Assembly: GCA_002335115.1 (NCBI GenBank)
Contig: DDCR01000050.1
Location: forward strand, 19,169 to 34,252
From: Oceanospirillaceae bacterium UBA2001
GTDB taxonomy: Bacteria; Pseudomonadota; Gammaproteobacteria; Pseudomonadales; Balneatricaceae
Direction of reading: 5' to 3'
Length of the DNA stretch: 15,084 bases
Part shown: piece after piece, positions 13,511 through 15,084 of the stretch
Layout of the letters: every line of letters begins with the position of its first letter
Position numbering within the stretch: the first letter of the stretch is position 1
The notes under the pieces: model-generated
What the model saw: only the letters and a program-made list of their open reading frames with translations
Told to the model about the DNA's origin: nothing
Databases searched by the model: none
Made by a program: the position numbers and the translations under genes

Positions 13511-14896
13511 ATGTTGCAGCTTCACAATACCTTAAGTAATAGCAAGGTCCCGTTCACCCCTATTGACGAAGGTAAAATTCGTCTTTATGTGTGTGGTATG
13601 ACCGTCTATGACTATTGCCATATTGGTCATGCCCGAGTCATGGTCTCGTTTGATGTGATTACGCGTTACCTTCGGCATGCTGGCTACCAAGTTGAGTACG
13701 TGCGCAACATTACTGACGTTGATGATAAAATTATTAAGCGCGCGGCAGAAAATGGTGAGTCTTGCGAACAGCTCACTCAACGTTTCATTGATGCTATGCA
13801 TGAGGATGAGTTAGCTTTAAATGTGCTACCACCTGATCAAGAACCTCGTGCCACGGGTCATATTCAAGCCATTCGCGATATGGTACAAACACTCATTGAA
13901 AAGCAGTATGCCTATGCTGCTAGCAATGGTGATGTGTATTATCGGGTAGAGAAGTTTGATGGCTACGGTAAGCTAACCAACCGCAAACTTGAGGATATGA
14001 GAGCTGGGGCGCGAGTTGACATCAACGATGTGAAAGAGAATCCATTTGATTTTGTACTGTGGAAAGCGGCAAAGAAGGATGAAGTGTCTTGGCCATCGCC
14101 ATGGGGAGAAGGTCGCCCTGGATGGCATATAGAATGTTCTGCCATGACCAAGTGTTGTTTAGGCAACCATTTTGATATTCATGGTGGAGGCCCAGATTTG
14201 CCTTTTCCTCACCATGAGAACGAAATTGCCCAATCTGAAGCCGCTAATGGCGAAACCTTTGTTAACTATTGGCTGCATGCTGGCGCTGTTCGCGTTAACA
14301 AAGAAAAGATGTCAAAGTCTTTGGGAAATTTTTTCACTATCCGAGAGGTATTGGCAAAATTCCCTGCAGAAATTGTGCGTTATTTGCTCACAGCCAGCCA
14401 TTACCGCAGCCAAATTGATTATGCAGAGGATGCCTTAGTTGAAGCGCAAAGAGCTTTGGATCGTTTATACACTGCCATGGATCAACTTGAGTTGCAGGAT
14501 GTGTCACTAGAAGGGCCATACTTAGACCGCTTTAACAGTGCTATGGATGATGATTTTAATACCCGTGAGGCCATTTCAGTATTATTTGAAATGGCACGAG
14601 AAGTAAACCGTCTTAAACGTGATACTGATCCCCAAGCGGCCGTGTTAGCCAGTCAGATGCGCGGTTTAGGTAATATCTTAGGTCTATTAGAACTAGATCC
14701 TCAAGCCTATTTAAAGGGTGAAGCAGGAGAGGGTGATCTAGCAGATGCTAATGTTGAAGCCTTGGTCGTGCAGCGCCAACAGGCCAAATTAGATCGAAAC
14801 TTTGCTCTCTCAGATCAAATTCGTGATCAATTAAAAGTGGCGGGTATCGTATTAGAAGATAGCAAAGAAGGCACCGTCTGGAAACGTGAAGTCTAA
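13511..14896 (+). CDS. cysS: Cysteinyl-tRNA synthetase
   Basis: A 461-residue class I synthetase, the same length as E. coli CysRS. Zinc ligands C28, C209, H234 and E238 are at the E. coli positions (YVCGMTVYD, HIECSAM, HHENE). HIGH is at 37-40 and KMSKS at 266-270. It charges tRNA-Cys in the cytoplasm. Cotranscription with glnS is likely from the 14-bp gap. GGA at 13498-13500 is a modest Shine-Dalgarno 10 nt upstream of the ATG. Confidence 0.97.
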   Translation: MLQLHNTLSNSKVPFTPIDEGKIRLYVCGMTVYDYCHIGHARVMVSFDVITRYLRHAGYQVEYVRNITDVDDKIIKRAAENGESCEQLTQRFIDAMHEDELALNVLPPDQEPRATGHIQAIRDMVQTLIEKQYAYAASNGDVYYRVEKFDGYGKLTNRKLEDMRAGARVDINDVKENPFDFVLWKAAKKDEVSWPSPWGEGRPGWHIECSAMTKCCLGNHFDIHGGGPDLPFPHHENEIAQSEAANGETFVNYWLHAGAVRVNKEKMSKSLGNFFTIREVLAKFPAEIVRYLLTASHYRSQIDYAEDALVEAQRALDRLYTAMDQLELQDVSLEGPYLDRFNSAMDDDFNTREAISVLFEMAREVNRLKRDTDPQAAVLASQMRGLGNILGLLELDPQAYLKGEAGEGDLADANVEALVVQRQQAKLDRNFALSDQIRDQLKVAGIVLEDSKEGTVWKREV

Positions 14897-14916
14897 AATT
14901 GAAGTTTATTTTAACG

Positions 14917-14944
14917 GTTTGGTTTTATTGGAAAAAAACCAAAC
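14917..14944 (+). other. Strong hairpin after cysS without a T-tract
   Basis: GTTTGGTTTT (14917-14926) pairs perfectly with AAAACCAAAC (14935-14944) around an 8-nt loop, 20 nt after the cysS stop. The bases that follow (AATATGC) are not a T-run, so it may protect the 3' end of the cysS mRNA or aid factor-dependent termination rather than act as a classical terminator. Confidence 0.5.
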
Positions 14945-14951
14945 AATATGC

Positions 14952-14980
14952 TTGACGAAACGGGGTAGCAGCTTTAATAT
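14952..14980 (+). promoter_or_regulatory. Sigma70-type promoter of the tRNA-Pro gene
   Basis: TTGACG (14952-14957), a spacer of exactly 17 bp, and TAATAT (14975-14980). Both hexamers are one or two changes from consensus. Transcription should begin near 14987, about 46 nt before the tRNA. This is the best-formed promoter in the window. Confidence 0.75.
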
Positions 14981-15032
14981 ACGCACCTCTTCAATGGCTT
15001 GAGCCCATGGGTACTGGTCTTGTAGAGATTGT

Positions 15033-15084
15033 CGGGGTATAGCGCAGCCTGGTAGCGCGCCTGCTTTGGGAGCAGGATGTCGGG
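15033..15084 (+). tRNA. tRNA-Pro(UGG), 3' end cut by window
   Basis: The visible 52 nt begin CGGGGTA (5' acceptor strand), then a D-arm with GCGC/GCGC stem and AGCCTGGTA loop, and an anticodon arm CCTGC-TTTGGGA-GCAGG whose anticodon is TGG, reading proline codons. The D-arm and anticodon-loop context closely match enterobacterial tRNA-Pro genes. The variable loop begins and the T-arm and 3' acceptor lie beyond the edge. Confidence 0.93.

Noticed and set aside
14917..14944. Hairpin after cysS as an intrinsic terminator
   Set aside because: The stem is perfect but no T-tract follows on either strand, so it is reported only as a hairpin.
1..15084. CRISPR array or toxin-antitoxin/defence system
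   Set aside because: No regularly spaced repeats of 25 bp or more and no protein with nuclease, toxin or antitoxin features were seen.

Overview
The window looks like chromosomal DNA of a marine-type gammaproteobacterium, probably Oceanospirillales-like. This rests on the block lpxH-ppiB / glnS-cysS-tRNA-Pro, an arrangement familiar from pseudomonads and relatives, on bacterial GlnRS and LpxH, and on moderately AT-leaning DNA. The species cannot be fixed from sequence alone. I see no insertion sequence, phage module, CRISPR array or rRNA.

Left part (1-3117): a MocR-type regulator, cut by the left edge, is read leftward. Divergent from it is a class III aminotransferase that closely resembles taurine--pyruvate aminotransferase. 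This is the classic tauR/tpa pair, and the 235-bp spacer holds two sequences resembling TauR boxes. tpa ends in a strong intrinsic terminator.

Middle-left part (3118-4894): a DUF442 (TIGR01244-type) rhodanese/phosphatase-like protein, an unrecognised acidic 110-residue protein, and a 723-bp stretch without a large gene. That stretch contains several perfect short palindromes and what looks like a small self-contained transcription unit: an A/T-rich -10, a Shine-Dalgarno, a 39-codon ORF, a hairpin and an intrinsic terminator.

Centre (4895-10239): a tight four-gene operon. It encodes a cytoplasmic molybdopterin oxidoreductase of the SoeABC sulfite dehydrogenase type (catalytic subunit, four-cluster ferredoxin subunit, DmsC/NrfD-like membrane anchor), followed with zero spacing by a TauE/SafE-type sulfite/sulfonate exporter. 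Together with tpa this reads as a taurine (or hypotaurine) dissimilation locus: Tpa makes sulfoacetaldehyde, an Xsc enzyme not present in this window would release sulfite, SoeABC would oxidise sulfite to sulfate and feed electrons to quinone, and TauE would export sulfite or a related anion.

Right part (10240-15084): housekeeping genes. lpxH and ppiB read leftward (lipid A synthesis; protein folding). glnS and cysS read rightward from a consensus -10. A good sigma70-type promoter then precedes a tRNA-Pro(UGG) gene cut by the right edge.
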